A DNA stretch of 64,000 nucleotides, from NCBI RefSeq assembly GCF_024343575.1, contig NZ_RJUA01000014.1, positions 1-64,000 on the forward strand. Direction: 5' to 3'. The stretch is from Lacihabitans sp. LS3-19 (GTDB lineage Bacteria > Bacteroidota > Bacteroidia > Cytophagales > Spirosomataceae). The number at the start of each line of letters is the position of its first letter. Positions within the stretch are counted from its first letter, which is position 1. Of this stretch, positions 17,514-25,878 are shown one piece after another. Position numbers and translations under genes: made by a program. Under the pieces are notes generated by a model. It was not told the origin of the DNA, ran no database searches, and saw only the letters and a program-made list of their open reading frames with translations.

Positions 17514-18431
17514 ATGGAAAGAAGAGATTTTTTAAAGAACGCCGGACTTGGATCGGCGGCATTGGTACTGCCCCAGCCTCCAATTCAAACTGAAATCAGC
17601 TTAAAACCTCGTATAAAACTCAGTGTGTCTAGCTATTCTTACTGGCACTTTAAGGGCGATAAGTTTCCGATAGAAAAAGTAATTGACGATGCCGCCCGAA
17701 TGGGTCTCGATGGTATTGACATTTTGCACCGACAAATGGAAGGTGAAGACAATGCTTATATTCAAAAACTCAAACGCCTTGCTTTTGAAAACGGAATAGC
17801 ACTCACCTGTTTGTCTATCCACCAAGGATTTGTGTTTCCCGATGCCGACGAACGCAAAAAAAATATTGATCACACGCTACATTGCATTGAACTGGCCGCC
17901 AAAATGGGCATTCCCTGTTTACGACTAAACACTGGGCGATGGAATACCATAAAATCTTTTGATGACTTCATGAAAGCTCGTGGTATAGAACCAGCCATAG
18001 CTGGCTACACCGAAGATGACGCTTTTGGTTGGTGTATAGATGGCGTGGCTCAATGTGTGAAGAAAGCAGAAGAGTTGGGGGTTTTGTTGGCATTGGAAAA
18101 CCATTGGGGTTTAGCTGCAACTCCACAAGGCATGTTAAGAATCCACAAAGCCATCAATTCTCCTTGGCTACAATTGCTAATGGATACAGGCAATTTTTTG
18201 GAAGATCCTTACGATAAACTAGAGATGATAGCCAAAGATACTTGTTTTGTACAAGCCAAAACTTATTATGGTGGTGGGGTTTGGTATAGCCTAGACCTGG
18301 ACTATGAGAGAATCGTAAAAATTCTTAACAAAGTGAATTACCAAGGGTATATTTCAATCGAATTTGAAGGCAATGAAGCCGCAGAAACTGGTGTTAGAAA
18401 AAGTGTAGAAATGCTGAGGAAATATATTTGA
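17514..18431 (+). CDS. Sugar phosphate isomerase/epimerase-like TIM-barrel protein with Tat signal
   Basis: The protein starts with a twin-arginine signal (MERRDFLKNAGLGSAALVLP) and continues as an AP-endonuclease-family-2 TIM barrel: LSVSSYSYWHF, DGIDILHRQME, LALENHWGL, LLMDTGNF, YISIEFEGNE. The acidic residues in these motifs usually bind a divalent metal. It is probably exported folded and may isomerise or epimerise a sugar; the substrate is unknown. It is downstream of the M24 gene in the same transcription unit. Confidence 0.88.
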   Translation: MERRDFLKNAGLGSAALVLPQPPIQTEISLKPRIKLSVSSYSYWHFKGDKFPIEKVIDDAARMGLDGIDILHRQMEGEDNAYIQKLKRLAFENGIALTCLSIHQGFVFPDADERKKNIDHTLHCIELAAKMGIPCLRLNTGRWNTIKSFDDFMKARGIEPAIAGYTEDDAFGWCIDGVAQCVKKAEELGVLLALENHWGLAATPQGMLRIHKAINSPWLQLLMDTGNFLEDPYDKLEMIAKDTCFVQAKTYYGGGVWYSLDLDYERIVKILNKVNYQGYISIEFEGNEAAETGVRKSVEMLRKYI

Positions 18432-18445
18432 AAACCCAGAAAGGA

Positions 18446-18515
18446 TTGCCACGAATGCACGAATAAATTTACCCAAATAAAGAAAACGTTTGGCATATTT
18501 GTGCATTCGTGGCAA
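18446..18515. repeat. Inverted repeat, single unit of the GCCACGAATGCAC family
   Basis: TTGCCACGAATGCAC (18446-18460) and GTGCATTCGTGGCAA (18501-18515) are perfect complements. The same arms recur in the array at 32051-32575, so this is a dispersed REP-like palindrome. It lies between convergent genes and could also act as a terminator. Confidence 0.85.
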
Positions 18516-18567
18516 AAATTTAAAATTTACTAAATTCTAAAAGAAATAGGTAGAAATCCATTGGAAC

Positions 18568-18752
18568 TAAAGAATTTCCATTGAAACCAAATGCTGCATA
18601 TTTTATTTAGTTCAATCAGGAAATGAAAATACCTGAATGGAAAAAGACCATTGAAATTATGCTCGAAAAAGATGGCTTTTTTTACGAAAACGGTTCTTTT
18701 AGGTACTTAGATGGCGGAAGAAAAGAGATTTTTTTCTAGTTCTAGAAAATAA
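18568..18752 (+). pseudogene. Decayed partial duplicate of the M24 peptidase C-terminus
   Basis: Translation gives PNAAYFI, stop, FNQEMKIPEWKKTIEIMLEK then DGFFYENGSFRYLDGG, closely matching the last 55 or so residues of the M24 protein encoded at 16157-17482 (IPEWKKTVRIMLEEDGFF and FRYIDGRQKEIY). It has in-frame stops and no upstream part. It is a relic of a tandem paralogue, most of which has been deleted. Together with the inverted repeat at 18446-18515 it fills the gap 18432-18757. Confidence 0.88.
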
Positions 18753-18757
18753 AATTC

Positions 18758-19285
18758 CTATTTCTCAAGAGCGATTCTTACTGCTTTTTGATGGTGTTTG
18801 ATATGGTAATCCACAAATCCCATCATTTCTGAAATGGTTAGTTTCCCTATTAAAGGATGTGGTAATTGGTACGTATTTAATTGTTTTTCAGACCAATTTC
18901 CTAATAAGCTGATAAGCTTTTCATGTATTTCTACAAAAGCTTTTTTCTCTGATTCCAGATTGGCGTCGGGTTTCATTCTCGGTTCAAAACCTGTGGCTTG
19001 TGTTCTAGGTTTGGCGTTTTCGATAATATAAATATCAACGATGGTTTGATAATCTCTTGAGCCACCTTTAAACTTTCTTCCGAACTTATACCAAAGGGCT
19101 ATTTTTGGTGCTGCCAATGCTCTGTTGATGATTTTTGCACTCAATGTTAAGTGAGCGAAGTTTTGAGCTGCTGACCATTTGTTGTTTTTTGAAGCGAAAA
19201 ACTCTTCATTATTAATGTTTTGCGTTTCTGCAATTAGGCTATCGCAGGTGCTTTTGAGCATGTCAATGATTTCTTCTTTTTTCAT
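18758..19285 (-). CDS. DinB-family protein
   Basis: The 175-residue four-helix-bundle protein has the DinB_2 pattern of spaced histidines: KWSAAQNFAHLTLS near residue 45 and FVDYHIKHHQKAVRIAL at the C-terminus, which together form a metal site. DinB-like proteins include thiol-dependent transferases and stress proteins of unknown function. It is 5 bp after the alpha/beta hydrolase gene and so probably under the same TetR control. Confidence 0.85.
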   Translation of the reverse strand: MKKEEIIDMLKSTCDSLIAETQNINNEEFFASKNNKWSAAQNFAHLTLSAKIINRALAAPKIALWYKFGRKFKGGSRDYQTIVDIYIIENAKPRTQATGFEPRMKPDANLESEKKAFVEIHEKLISLLGNWSEKQLNTYQLPHPLIGKLTISEMMGFVDYHIKHHQKAVRIALEK

Positions 19286-19290
19286 AATGT

Positions 19291-20163
19291 TTACTTTATA
19301 AATTGTTCGAGTTTATTTAGGATGATAGGCCAAAGAATTTCTTTATGTTTTTTGCGAAAAAGGCTAAAGTGTCCAATTTCTTTTAAACCATAATCTTTGG
19401 GGTTTAGCCAATTGAAATTTATTGATTTTGAGCTTTTTACATGTTTCCAAAATGCTGTTACGTTTTTCTCAGTGGCTATGTCATCGTCTGTGGAGATATA
19501 GACCTCTATCGGGAAACTAATATTTTGAAAACCTTCAATTCCTTCAATGTTATTAAAGTATTTTTTATCAAAAAAGTAATCAGAAACACTACACCAATCT
19601 CGCCAATCGTTGAAAATGTTCTTTGGAATATCTTCCATAATTCCCAATTTTTTTAGTTTTCCATAGCCAAACAATGCCAAACTTATTGGTCTGATGATTT
19701 CAAAGAAATAAAAATTTCGGAATCGGTCTTTCAATTTCATGTTTCCACCATAACCCGAGGAGGTATTTACCGTCACCATACCTTTTACGTTTCCGTTTGT
19801 ATTGGGCACCAAACCTATCATTTGGCCACCAACGCTATGTCCTAAAATTAAAAGAGGTAAGTTTGGAAACTCCTTTTTGCAAAAATCAATAGCAGCTGCC
19901 ATGTCGTATTTTGCCCAATCTGTATATTGGTATATGATTCCCTTTAGTCCAGTTTTTGGCTTCGATTTGCCTATGCCGTGGTAGTCATAATACAAAACTG
20001 CGAAATTGTTGTCCATTAAATATTGAGCAAAAGAACTGTAGAATTCTTTCGGAACTGCTGTTGCCGAATTTATTTGTATTATGGCTTTCGGATTCTCTGG
20101 TTTTAGTAAAATTCCAGCCAGATTTACATCGTTTTTACTACTTATTTGAACCTTATTTGACAT
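19291..20163 (-). CDS. Alpha/beta hydrolase
   Basis: The 290-residue cytosolic protein has the nucleophile motif GHSVGG (Ser110), an oxyanion-side segment near YYDYHGIGKS, and a terminal His in KEIGHFSLFR. It lacks a signal peptide. It follows a TetR-family gene by 39 bp, and an operator-like sequence sits between them, so it is likely a target of that repressor. The ester or amide substrate is unknown. Confidence 0.85.
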   Translation of the reverse strand: MSNKVQISSKNDVNLAGILLKPENPKAIIQINSATAVPKEFYSSFAQYLMDNNFAVLYYDYHGIGKSKPKTGLKGIIYQYTDWAKYDMAAAIDFCKKEFPNLPLLILGHSVGGQMIGLVPNTNGNVKGMVTVNTSSGYGGNMKLKDRFRNFYFFEIIRPISLALFGYGKLKKLGIMEDIPKNIFNDWRDWCSVSDYFFDKKYFNNIEGIEGFQNISFPIEVYISTDDDIATEKNVTAFWKHVKSSKSINFNWLNPKDYGLKEIGHFSLFRKKHKEILWPIILNKLEQFIK

Positions 20164-20166
20164 TTA

Positions 20167-20183
20167 TACCAAACGTTTGTTTT
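20167..20183. promoter_or_regulatory. Probable TetR operator, site 1
   Basis: TACCAAACGTTTGTTTT contains the palindromic core CAAACGTTTG. The same 17-mer with one change (on the other strand) is found upstream of the TetR gene at 20788-20804. This site is 3 bp upstream of the hydrolase start codon. Confidence 0.7.
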
Positions 20184-20202
20184 ATAAATAATTAATTTTT
20201 TT

Positions 20203-20760
20203 TTAATTCATTTTTGCCATTGTTCTCACAAAAACATCTTTGAGATATTGGTCGGAGTCATACAATTGGCTAAACATTACGGCTCCTTCAAACTCCATCA
20301 CGGATTGTTCTGCCAATCTTTTTGAGGTGCTTTCTGTGTGTTTTTCTAAAAAAATGTGCGTCATAGCTGCTTTCCAATCATCAAAAACTCCTTTTAGTGT
20401 TTCTTTAAAAACCAATGCTTGGCCAGCGGTTTCCAGCGTAGTATTGCCCACAATACATCCTCCTTCAGTGCCCAAAAGGGCTTTTCCTAGCTTGAGAAGC
20501 ATCTTTTCCATTCTTTCTTGACCAGATAATTCTATCAAATAGGCTATAGAAAATACTTTTGTTTGGAGATAAGTTCTGACGTTTTTTAATACTTCCTCCA
20601 TAAGAATTTCTTTAGAAGGGAAATAATGGTAAAAACTGCCCTTCTGTAATCCGCAAGCTTGGGCAAGGTCGCTCATGGAAGTGTTGTAATAACCGTTTTT
20701 GCGGAACACCTTCAGGGCTTCCACTATAATTTCTTCCTTATTTGTTTTTGAAATAGGCAT
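20203..20760 (-). CDS. TetR/AcrR-family transcriptional regulator
   Basis: The 185-residue protein has a standard TetR N-terminal DNA-binding domain: NTSMSDLAQACGLQKGSFYH followed by YFPSKEILMEEVL, and a variable ligand-binding C-terminal domain. It is first in a minus-strand run with an alpha/beta hydrolase and a DinB protein. Two copies of an almost identical 17-bp sequence flank it, which suggests autorepression and control of the downstream pair. The inducer is unknown. Confidence 0.92.
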   Translation of the reverse strand: MPISKTNKEEIIVEALKVFRKNGYYNTSMSDLAQACGLQKGSFYHYFPSKEILMEEVLKNVRTYLQTKVFSIAYLIELSGQERMEKMLLKLGKALLGTEGGCIVGNTTLETAGQALVFKETLKGVFDDWKAAMTHIFLEKHTESTSKRLAEQSVMEFEGAVMFSQLYDSDQYLKDVFVRTMAKMN

Positions 20761-20787
20761 TCACAAACGTATAATTTTATTTTTTAC

Positions 20788-20804
20788 AAAACAATCGTTT
20801 GGTA
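20788..20804. promoter_or_regulatory. Probable TetR operator, site 2
   Basis: AAAACAATCGTTTGGTA is the reverse complement of TACCAAACGATTGTTTT, one base away from site 1. It lies 28 bp upstream of the TetR start codon; a half-site ACAAACGT at 20763-20770 is even closer. Confidence 0.7.
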
Positions 20805-20809
20805 AAATA

Positions 20810-21895
20810 TTATTTATTGGCTATTCTGCCATAAATGAACTTTATGAGTTTATATAGCAACCAAATTATTGTTGTAAAAATTATGAAAACGCCAATAAAC
20901 ATAAGAGTAGGATGACTAAGAATATTTGATAGCATGATTATTCTAGATTGTAATTTTTTGACATTTTCTATTTCCTCAGGTTTTTCTTCGATTTTAATGT
21001 CATAATCAAAACCAATAAGTCGAGGCATAAAACCTTTCCAAACGGCACCTTCGAGGCTAAAGATATGGATTTCGTCGGCAAATTGAGCGGCATGCCTCAA
21101 ATCATTAGAAAGGTCTTCCCATGTAAGTGAAGGCATAGAAGGATCTATTCCGCCACCTGTACTTCCTAGTGCCACTGCTTTTAGATTTTGCTCTCTACCA
21201 TTTACCTCCAAAATTCCGTAGGCATTTCCCATAAATGAAGTATAAAGCATCGGTATTTCTTTTTCGACTTTTACATCTAAAAATCCACTGAGTTGTTGTA
21301 TAGAGGTAGTTCCGTTTTTAGTTTCATCTTTAATAAACGAAGCAAAATAACTTTCTATTGGATACCCATCTTTTTTTATGATTTCTAATAATTTATTATA
21401 TGTTTTGAGTCCATCTATGATCTTTTTTTTGTCGTAAAGTCTTGGTGGTAAACTCATAAAAAACTTCCATTTGTTGGCTTTGAAAGCTTTTAGGTCGTTC
21501 ATATCAAGCTCTAAATCTATGCCAATTCCTTTGAAAACAATCCCTTCTTTGTCAGCCCAAGCCTTAACTTCTTTATAACGTTCTATGGCCAATTCACCAT
21601 TGCCCGCATGGAAAAAATAGCCTTTTTCTTCTGATAATAGTAACCAAGCCACCACAGGAATTCCTGCTTTATTTAATTCTCTCAATATTTCGGCTCGCTC
21701 GGGTGTTAAGTCCAAAATGCCCATTCTTATTTCCGCTTTTAGGGTAGAAAGCGTCGGAATTATTCTTGGGTCAGCGAAAAAAGTTTTTAATTCAGGTCCC
21801 TTCATTTCATTGAAAAATGAAAGTTGGGGAGTTTTGGCAAAGCAAGAATGGGTGAGGATAAATAAGAAAACTAAGATTGAGAAATTCTTTTTCAT
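20810..21895 (-). CDS. Exported protein with TIM-barrel-like domain and C-terminal membrane anchor
   Basis: The frame extends to a TTG at 21949, but the ATG at 21895 begins a signal peptide (MKKNFSILVFLFILTHSCFA). The 361-residue product has a body with barrel-like strands (AEIRMGILDLTPERAEILRE, GIPVVAWLLLSEEKG, GIGIDLELDMN), hinting at a glycoside-hydrolase-like fold. It ends in a membrane segment (about 330-352) and a basic tail. I do not recognise a named family. Its 3' end abuts the TetR promoter region. Confidence 0.65.
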   Translation of the reverse strand: MKKNFSILVFLFILTHSCFAKTPQLSFFNEMKGPELKTFFADPRIIPTLSTLKAEIRMGILDLTPERAEILRELNKAGIPVVAWLLLSEEKGYFFHAGNGELAIERYKEVKAWADKEGIVFKGIGIDLELDMNDLKAFKANKWKFFMSLPPRLYDKKKIIDGLKTYNKLLEIIKKDGYPIESYFASFIKDETKNGTTSIQQLSGFLDVKVEKEIPMLYTSFMGNAYGILEVNGREQNLKAVALGSTGGGIDPSMPSLTWEDLSNDLRHAAQFADEIHIFSLEGAVWKGFMPRLIGFDYDIKIEEKPEEIENVKKLQSRIIMLSNILSHPTLMFIGVFIIFTTIIWLLYKLIKFIYGRIANK

Positions 21896-21945
21896 TTTTG
21901 GGTTGATTTTAAGGCTAAATATACTATATTTTTGAATCGTTTGAA

Positions 21946-21977
21946 ACAAAAAAAGCCCATTCTTGCGAATGAGCTTT
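21946..21977 (-). terminator. Rho-independent terminator of the DUF2911 gene
   Basis: On the minus strand AAAGCTCATTC-GCAA-GAATGGGCTTT forms a 10-bp stem with one mismatch, followed by TTTTG. It is 23 bp after the DUF2911 stop codon and overlaps the far 5' end of the next reading frame, consistent with that gene starting at 21895. Confidence 0.85.
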
Positions 21978-21999
21978 ACCTATACTTAAGCTTCAATTT

Positions 22000-22572
22000 T
22001 TAAAATTCTATTGGCACTGAAACCATTGTTTTGTCCCAGGCAATATTCATGTCTGCTCCTTTGGTAGCACTTTTTGAAAACTGTATCGAAAAGTTTTCTA
22101 CCATTTCTTCTGTTGGTTTAGTTTTAACTTTTACGCTCAATACATTGTCTTTTTCTTTATACTCTGCATCTCCCCAAACATCCAATTCTTTGTTTAGAAT
22201 AATGGTCCATTCGTTTTCAGAAGGTATGGCAAATAACGTGTAGCTTCCTGCTTTTACCTTTTGTCCCATTATGGTAACGTTTTGATAAAACTTAATTTCA
22301 GAAGCTTCGTTGGCTCCTAATCTCCATAATTTGTCATAGGGCACCAATTTGCCAAAAATCTCTCTGTCTATTTTAGCTGGCCTTGTATAAGTAATACGAA
22401 CACGGGCTTTTTCACCACCTATTTTTTCTGGAGCGTAAGTGCGATCATGGGCGTAATTGTCTGGGTAGTAAGACATATCCATCACGCTTTTGTCAAGACC
22501 CCTGAATTGTTGGGCTTGGGTGGTAATTGTAATAGTTAATAGAAGAATAATGTACGAAATGTTTTTTCTCAT
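22000..22572 (-). CDS. DUF2911 secreted protein
   Basis: The 190-residue protein has a Sec signal (about 1-20) and the DUF2911 signature: RVRITYTRPAKIDREIFGKL, YDKLWRLGANEASEIKF, GSYTLFAIP and WTIILNKELDVWG. The family is abundant in Bacteroidota and has no established function. It has its own terminator and appears monocistronic. Confidence 0.93.
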   Translation of the reverse strand: MRKNISYIILLLTITITTQAQQFRGLDKSVMDMSYYPDNYAHDRTYAPEKIGGEKARVRITYTRPAKIDREIFGKLVPYDKLWRLGANEASEIKFYQNVTIMGQKVKAGSYTLFAIPSENEWTIILNKELDVWGDAEYKEKDNVLSVKVKTKPTEEMVENFSIQFSKSATKGADMNIAWDKTMVSVPIEF

Positions 22573-22661
22573 GATTTTAGTTTTTTCTCAAATATCGCTA
22601 TTTTGTTCAAAAAGAATGTTGTTTAGATGACAAATTGGAGGTTTTTATCGGCTAATTACAC

Positions 22662-23615
22662 TCAATAAACCTTATTGATAAATTCTTTCACTGCTTTTAC
22701 GCTTGCTTTTGGGTCTTCTTCCATAGGTACATGACCTAGGTTTTTCAATATTACCAAAGTGTCATTTGGCAAATCGTCATGGAATTTATAGGCAGATTCC
22801 ACAGGAATAAGTTGGTCACCGTCACCCCATAAAATTAAGGTAGGTACTTTTATAGTTTTAATTAGTTCGCTTGTATTGTTTTTGCTAGCTGTATTTTTTG
22901 TTGAAGCCAAACGCTCTTTAAACGCTTCTCGATTGCCCTCTCTTAGTGTAAGTTCATAATATCTATCAATCAATTCGTTTGAAACTTTTGATGGGTCAAA
23001 ATAAACATTCTTAACACTGGATTCAACCATCGCTCTTGGCGTAATATATTCTAGTAAATTGCTTAAAATGGGTATTTTGGCCAATTTAAATGCTAATGGA
23101 ACAGAGGTAGACTTTAGCGGATATCCTCCTGCATCTACCAATATTAGCTTTTCTATTTTTTCAGGATGCTCAATTGCGTAATTCCAGCTAACCGATCCTC
23201 CTAAAGAGTTTCCTCCCAAAATGCACCGATTTTTTTTTAGCTTAATTAACAAACTGTCCAGCATTTCTACATAAGCTTTTTGCGAATAATCGTGATTGGC
23301 ATTTGGCCCAGTAAGTCCGTAAGCTGGTAAATCGAAGGTAATAATGCGTTTTGTTTCTTTAAGTTCAGAGACCCAAGGTTCCCAAGTATGAAGGCTCGCA
23401 GCAGTGCCATGGATAAGCACTAAAGGTAAAGAGTCTGAAGCTAGACCTTGATCTCTAAAATGCACCTGAATACCATTAATCGGCATAAATTCCGATTCTT
23501 CATTTGCGTATTTGGATTTTAAATAATCTACGGATAAATCATTCTTCCAAAACGTAATAATCAAAGCCAAAAGGCCAACAAAAAGTGTAATAAATAGTAT
23601 TTTTAGAAATTTCAT
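22662..23615 (-). CDS. Membrane-anchored alpha/beta hydrolase
   Basis: An N-terminal hydrophobic segment (about 4-22) anchors or exports a 317-residue alpha/beta hydrolase with oxyanion motif LIHGTAAS, nucleophile GGNSLGGS (Ser137) and catalytic His in NLGHVPMEEDP; the acid is probably in LWGDGDQLIP. The order matches the haloperoxidase/epoxide-hydrolase-like subgroup. Substrate unknown. It stands alone between non-coding gaps. Confidence 0.9.
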   Translation of the reverse strand: MKFLKILFITLFVGLLALIITFWKNDLSVDYLKSKYANEESEFMPINGIQVHFRDQGLASDSLPLVLIHGTAASLHTWEPWVSELKETKRIITFDLPAYGLTGPNANHDYSQKAYVEMLDSLLIKLKKNRCILGGNSLGGSVSWNYAIEHPEKIEKLILVDAGGYPLKSTSVPLAFKLAKIPILSNLLEYITPRAMVESSVKNVYFDPSKVSNELIDRYYELTLREGNREAFKERLASTKNTASKNNTSELIKTIKVPTLILWGDGDQLIPVESAYKFHDDLPNDTLVILKNLGHVPMEEDPKASVKAVKEFINKVY

Positions 23616-23770
23616 TTAATCGTTATTCCTTTCGAAAAAGCAACGTTTATTTTTTTAATAGATTAATATTTAATTAATTACCTGTATTTCGTAGTAAACG
23701 ATAAAATTAATCACAATTTCGATATTTTTTTTAAAAGGCTGTATATTACCTATGATATTTGAAGAAATAT

Positions 23771-24577
23771 TTATTGTACCAAAAGCTTTAAAATTGGTCT
23801 AAAACCAACTTCTTTGCTCGGTACTTCTATGAATTGTTTATTATTTATTTCTAAAGCTTTTGCTTCGGAGTTCCAACTACCGCCTTTTACAGCTTTAGGT
23901 TCATCGGTCATTTCTGATACATTTCCGCTCATTTGATATACTCCAAATGCGTTTTTATAAAATGAATAAACATCTGATGTAATTACAGAAATATTACCGT
24001 TTATGGGTTCACCTGTTTTATAATTAGCTAAGTATTTTCCTTTTCCGGTTTTTAAATAAGGGCTGCCCCAAGGAAACATAGAGGTATGTTTATCTCCCCT
24101 TGCTGCTCTTACCCATTCTGCTTCACTTGGTAGTTTAATTTCTATTTTTTCTTTTGATTCTAATTCTGCATTTATTGTCTTTTCTAACCATCGGCAGTAT
24201 ATTTTTGCAGCGTTATAACTCACACCAACTACAGGATAGTTTTTAAAACCAGGATAAGTAAAATATTGATTTTTGAAATCTTCATTTTTACCATTTGGGC
24301 TACTCCATACCTCAGGATCAGGAAGAGCTTTTTGGTAGTCGGGTGTATTTTTGATAGCTTTTAGAAACTCTTGATAGTCTAAATTGCTGACCTCAGATTT
24401 TAGAATATAAAACTCTTTTACCTCCTGAAATTTGTCATCCACTTTTGCTTTTCCAGCAGGAATGTATGCCCAGTTTCCTTTTATTATTTTATCAAGTTTT
24501 TTTGAGATGGTAGGTTTAGAAGTCCAAGAAATGAAAATAAATGCGACAAAGATTGAAGTGAATAATAATTTTTTCAT
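23771..24577 (-). CDS. SUMF1-fold (GldJ/K-like) exported protein, no catalytic cysteines
   Basis: After a signal peptide, the 268-residue protein has one FGE-sulfatase-type domain: IPAGKAKVDD, EVSNLDYQEFLKAI, VGVSYNAAKIYCRWLE, LPSEAEWVRAARG, FPWG, GVYQMSGNVSEM and VKGGSWN. The C-x4-C pair needed for formylglycine generation is absent, so it is not an enzyme of that kind. The shape recalls the gliding proteins GldJ and GldK, but no gld neighbours are present, so assignment to gliding would be speculative. Confidence 0.82.
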   Translation of the reverse strand: MKKLLFTSIFVAFIFISWTSKPTISKKLDKIIKGNWAYIPAGKAKVDDKFQEVKEFYILKSEVSNLDYQEFLKAIKNTPDYQKALPDPEVWSSPNGKNEDFKNQYFTYPGFKNYPVVGVSYNAAKIYCRWLEKTINAELESKEKIEIKLPSEAEWVRAARGDKHTSMFPWGSPYLKTGKGKYLANYKTGEPINGNISVITSDVYSFYKNAFGVYQMSGNVSEMTDEPKAVKGGSWNSEAKALEINNKQFIEVPSKEVGFRPILKLLVQ

Positions 24578-24640
24578 GATAAATAGGTGTTTTTAATTTG
24601 GATTTTTAACGAAAAGAAACGCACTTTATTTTTGAAAAAT

Positions 24641-25765
24641 TTATAGCATAAAGAAAGATTCGAGATTTTCAAAATTTATATGATATCGCGTATGTTTTAA
24701 TTCGCCGGTTTTAGTGAGTGCATTAATACTTACCAATTCTTGTAAATCTCTTGTTGCTGTTGCAGATGATGTCCCACAAATTGTTTTATAATTTGCAGCA
24801 CTTAAACCACCTTTAAATCCAACAATGCCTTCTTCAAAAACACGAAGTAAAACCTTTAATTGTCTTTCGTTTAAGGAGGAATTGAATTTTATAAAAAACT
24901 TGGTTTTTGCTATAATAAATTCTATTAATTTGATTGTATATTCTTGAGATTCTAAAATTTTTTTTCCAAAAAACAACAGCCATTTGTCTATATTCAAACT
25001 AAAATTTGAACTCTGAAGTGCCTCATAATATTCTTTTTTATTTAATTCAATGACTTTTGAGAACGAATTTAGCGTAGGCGTTTTTAGTTTTTGTGAAATT
25101 GCCTTTTCAACTAAAGCCCTACCCAATCTGCCGTTCCCATCTTCAAAAGGGTGAATTATTTCAAAAACCAAATGTGCAATTCCGACAAATTCAATGAAAG
25201 AATATTTTTCAGAATTCGATATGTTTTCCAAATACCAATTGATAAATTGCTCCATTTCGGATTTAACAACTGCTGATGGTGGGGCTTCATAATATACTTT
25301 TGGAGCATTCAAATTTCCTGAAACAATTTGCATAGGTTCAATATGCTGCCTGTAATTTCCAATTACTTCAATATCTCTTCTGCCATTCATGAGCATTTTG
25401 TGCCATTCAAAAAATGTCTGGTGAGCAAGTGTTTGGTCAAATTTAAGATGCACATCTACCATCATTTCAGAAACACCAGCTGCATTGGCAGGTATTTTTA
25501 TATAATCGGTTTTTAAACCAAGATGCTTTCTGATAGAACTTTGGACGGATTCTCTTTGTAATATTTCACCTTCGATACCTGATGAAGAAACAGCTTCTTG
25601 AGTTAAAATTTCTATTTTAAGATTTTCTATATCATTTGGCTGAATATGACTTATTATGCCAATTATTTTACCTGAATTCTGAAGAAATTCATTCTCCAAT
25701 TCCACTAATTTTGAAGAATCATATTCGAAATTTGGCCAGTTTTTATTTTCCCAGATCCATTGCAT
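24641..25765 (-). CDS. Fic-family protein with DUF4172 N-domain and winged-helix C-domain
   Basis: Fic enzymes transfer AMP or other groups from nucleotides to target hydroxyls. This 374-residue copy has an N-terminal DUF4172 helix bundle (WIWENKNWPNFEYD) with the inhibitory motif SSGIEG at 61-66 (S/T-xxx-E-G/N), so it is a class II, self-inhibited Fic. The catalytic loop HPFEDGNGR is intact at 205-213. Residues about 290-370 form a winged helix, implying DNA binding. Two copies of a 27-bp dyad lie right at its promoter, suggesting autoregulation. Targets are unknown. Confidence 0.93.
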   Translation of the reverse strand: MQWIWENKNWPNFEYDSSKLVELENEFLQNSGKIIGIISHIQPNDIENLKIEILTQEAVSSSGIEGEILQRESVQSSIRKHLGLKTDYIKIPANAAGVSEMMVDVHLKFDQTLAHQTFFEWHKMLMNGRRDIEVIGNYRQHIEPMQIVSGNLNAPKVYYEAPPSAVVKSEMEQFINWYLENISNSEKYSFIEFVGIAHLVFEIIHPFEDGNGRLGRALVEKAISQKLKTPTLNSFSKVIELNKKEYYEALQSSNFSLNIDKWLLFFGKKILESQEYTIKLIEFIIAKTKFFIKFNSSLNERQLKVLLRVFEEGIVGFKGGLSAANYKTICGTSSATATRDLQELVSINALTKTGELKHTRYHINFENLESFFML

Positions 25766-25836
25766 GAGCTATAGAAATTGTTTTTATAGCTCAAATATAA
25801 TCAAATTATGAGTTATAGAAAGTGTTTTTATAAATC
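25766..25836. promoter_or_regulatory. Two 27-bp dyad repeats at the Fic promoter
   Basis: GAGCTATA-11 nt-TATAGCTC (25766-25792) is a perfect 8-bp inverted repeat adjoining the Fic start codon. A degenerate copy GAGTTATA-11 nt-TATAAATC lies at 25810-25836, 44 bp away. Both share the spacer GAAA(T/G)TGTTTT. They bracket the predicted -7 box, as expected for repressor sites. Confidence 0.75.
25792..25799 (-). promoter_or_regulatory. -7 box of the Fic gene (TATATTTG)
   Basis: TATATTTG on the minus strand fits TAnnTTTG. Initiation about 7 nt downstream gives a leader of roughly 20 nt, and the start point falls inside the first dyad. Confidence 0.55.
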
Positions 25837-25878
25837 AAATTTTTAAAATCATTTTGAATATTTGGCAAATTTCTAACT

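Noticed and set aside
23771-24577. Gliding motility protein GldK or GldJ
   Set aside because: Only the shared SUMF1 fold supports it; no other gld or type IX secretion genes are present.
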